Part shown: positions 62,936-64,000 of the stretch, piece by piece | Layout: every line of letters begins with the position of its first letter | How positions within the stretch are numbered: the stretch's first letter is position 1 | Assembly (NCBI GenBank): GCA_945910005.1 | Contig: CAMDTW010000641.1 | Location: forward strand, 811,001 to 875,000 | DNA: 64,000 nucleotides | Reading direction: 5' to 3' | DNA from: Isoperla grammatica | Taxonomy: Eukaryota; Arthropoda; Insecta; Plecoptera; Perlodidae | Position numbers and translations under genes: made by a program | Notes under the pieces: model-generated | The model's input: only the letters and a program-made list of their open reading frames with translations | Told to the model about the DNA's origin: nothing | Databases searched by the model: none

Positions 62936-64000
62936 ATGAGGACAACGCATGTTTCCTTGCTTGTGACGGTGACTGTACTTGATAAACCCTGCGCTAAGTC
63001 AGTGACATAGAAGCCACTACATGCAAACTAACAGGACAACTCATGTTTCCTTGCTTGTAACGGTGACTGTACTTGATAAACCCTGCAAAAGTCAGTGACA
63101 TAGAAGCCACTACATGCAACGTATCAGGACAACGCATGTTTCCTCGCTTGTGACGGTGACTGTACTTGATAAACCCTGCGCTAAGTCAGTGACATAGAAG
63201 CCACTTCATGCAACATATCAGGACAACGCATTTTTTCTCTATTGTGACTGTGACTGTACTTGATAAACCCTGCGCTAAGTCAGTGACATAAAGCCAGTTT
63301 ATGCAACATATCAGGACAACGCATGTTTCCTTGCTTGTGACGGTGACTGTACTTGATAAACCCTGCGCTAAGTCTTTGACGTAGAAGCCACTAAATGCAA
63401 CGTATCAGAACAACGCATGTTTCCTTGCTTGTGACGGTGACTGTACATTATAAACCCTGCGCTAAGTCAGTGACATAGAAGCCACTTTATGCAACGTATG
63501 AGGACAACGCATGTTTCCTTGCTTGTGACGGTGACTGCACTTGATAAACCCTGCGCTAAGTCATTGACATAGAAGCCACTACATTAACCATATCAGGACA
63601 ACGCATGTTTCCTTGCTTGTGACGGTCACTGTACTTGATAAACCCTGCGCTATGTCAGTGACATGAAAGCCACTACATGGAACGTATGAGGACAACGCAT
63701 GTTTCCTTGCTTGTGACGGTGACGTTACTTGATAAACCCTGCGCTAAGTCAGTGACATGTAAGCCACTACATGCAACGTATGAGGACAACTCATGTTTCC
63801 TTGCTTGTGACGGTGACTGTACTTGATAAACCCTGCGCTAAGTCAGTGACATGAAAGCCACTACATGCAACGTATCAGGACAACGCATGATTCCTTGCTT
63901 GTGACGGTGACGTTACTTGATAAACCCTGCGCTAAGTCAGGGACATGAAAGCCACTACATGCAACGTATCAGGACAACGCATGTTTCCTTGCTTGTGACG
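62936..64000 (+). repeat. HOR module U, copy 5 (cut by window end)
   Basis: Collinear with U copy 1 at a constant +62,935 from base 1 to base 1,065: AACTAACAGG 63,026, CATGATTCC 63,886. Shares GACGTAG and GACTGCACTTG with copy 3. Private changes are AAGTCTTTGACG (63,372), CTGTACATTATAAACC (63,443) and CATTAACCATATC (63,582). Confidence 0.88.

Larger units (their letters stand above)
1..64000 (+). repeat. 94-bp satellite DNA array filling the window
   Basis: A unit beginning AGGACAACGCATG recurs every 94 bp (with 93-, 92- and a few shorter variants) from the first to the last base, always in the same orientation. The consensus has 22 C and 22 G in 94 bp. Each unit carries GTAC (unit positions 37-40), GCGC (53-56) and two CATG sites (10-13, 82-85). 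No stretch lacks the repeat, so there is no unexplained gap of 300 bp. Monomer variants recur in fixed order, which makes this a higher-order-repeat array. Organisation and size point to eukaryotic heterochromatin; a centromeric role is possible but is inference. The family is not recognised. Confidence 0.98.

Noticed and set aside
1..64000. CRISPR array
   Set aside because: The regular spacing is that of contiguous monomers. There are no unique spacers between repeats, the unit is far longer than CRISPR repeats, and no cas gene is present.
1..64000. Telomere-like TAAACCCT in each monomer
   Set aside because: It is a single heptamer/octamer match to the TTTAGGG-type telomere unit within every 94 bp, never in tandem, so chance is a sufficient explanation.
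1..64000. CENP-B box
   Set aside because: The consensus monomer has neither the TTCG nor the CGGG core elements at the needed spacing.
1..64000. Known satellites such as primate alpha satellite
   Set aside because: The unit length (94 bp rather than about 171 bp) and sequence do not fit, and I recognise no other named family. A database search of the monomer against satellite and repeat libraries would decide.
1..64000. Strict AB dimer organisation based on CATAGAAG versus CATGAAAG
   Set aside because: The two forms do not alternate regularly; runs of two or more of either type are common (for example near 8,270-8,460).

Overview
The whole 64 kb window is one uninterrupted tandem satellite DNA array. 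A 94-bp monomer (about 47% GC by hand count of the consensus) repeats head-to-tail about 680 times, always in the same orientation. I found no single-copy DNA, transposable element, RNA gene, credible protein gene or inversion. The pattern is that of eukaryotic constitutive heterochromatin (centromeric, pericentromeric, subtelomeric or sex-chromosome satellite). I do not recognise the satellite family and cannot name the species.

The interest lies in higher-order structure. Monomers carry diagnostic variants, and the variants recur in fixed order and spacing, so the array is built from nested higher-order repeats (HORs). I name the modules for convenience. P is a 2.0-2.3 kb unit in the first 7.3 kb and again at 19.5-20.9 kb. 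W starts at a cassette with an odd 45-bp mini-monomer and normally runs 1,070-1,071 bp to a monomer with a CCTAGG site (L). After L the array takes one of two routes to the next W: Y (218 + 1,653 bp when complete) or K (1,120 bp to a TATATAAA-bearing monomer, then 579 bp). W-L-Y and W-L-K largely alternate from 8.4 to 46.3 kb, giving an ideal composite of about 5.7 kb. V and U modules appear with them in the last 17 kb; U also opens the window and closes it in the same phase.

Layout: 1-1,397 U; 1,398-7,313 P units; 7,314-18,715 W/Y/K modules; 18,716-19,013 linker; 19,014-32,443 a second copy of 5,475-18,715; 32,444-46,800 further W/K/Y modules, including a 3,976-bp tandem duplication at 34,194-42,145; 46,801-64,000 V, U, Y-tail, W and K modules in units of about 6.6-6.8 kb, then a more scrambled part.

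Duplications at several scales (4 monomers, 2-3 kb, 4 kb, 6.6 kb, 13.5 kb) and copy-to-copy length changes near whole multiples of 94 bp, often two monomers, indicate repeated unequal exchange or replication slippage in register. All identity statements come from reading by eye; module edges are where I could see variants begin or stop agreeing, and are uncertain by up to about one monomer.
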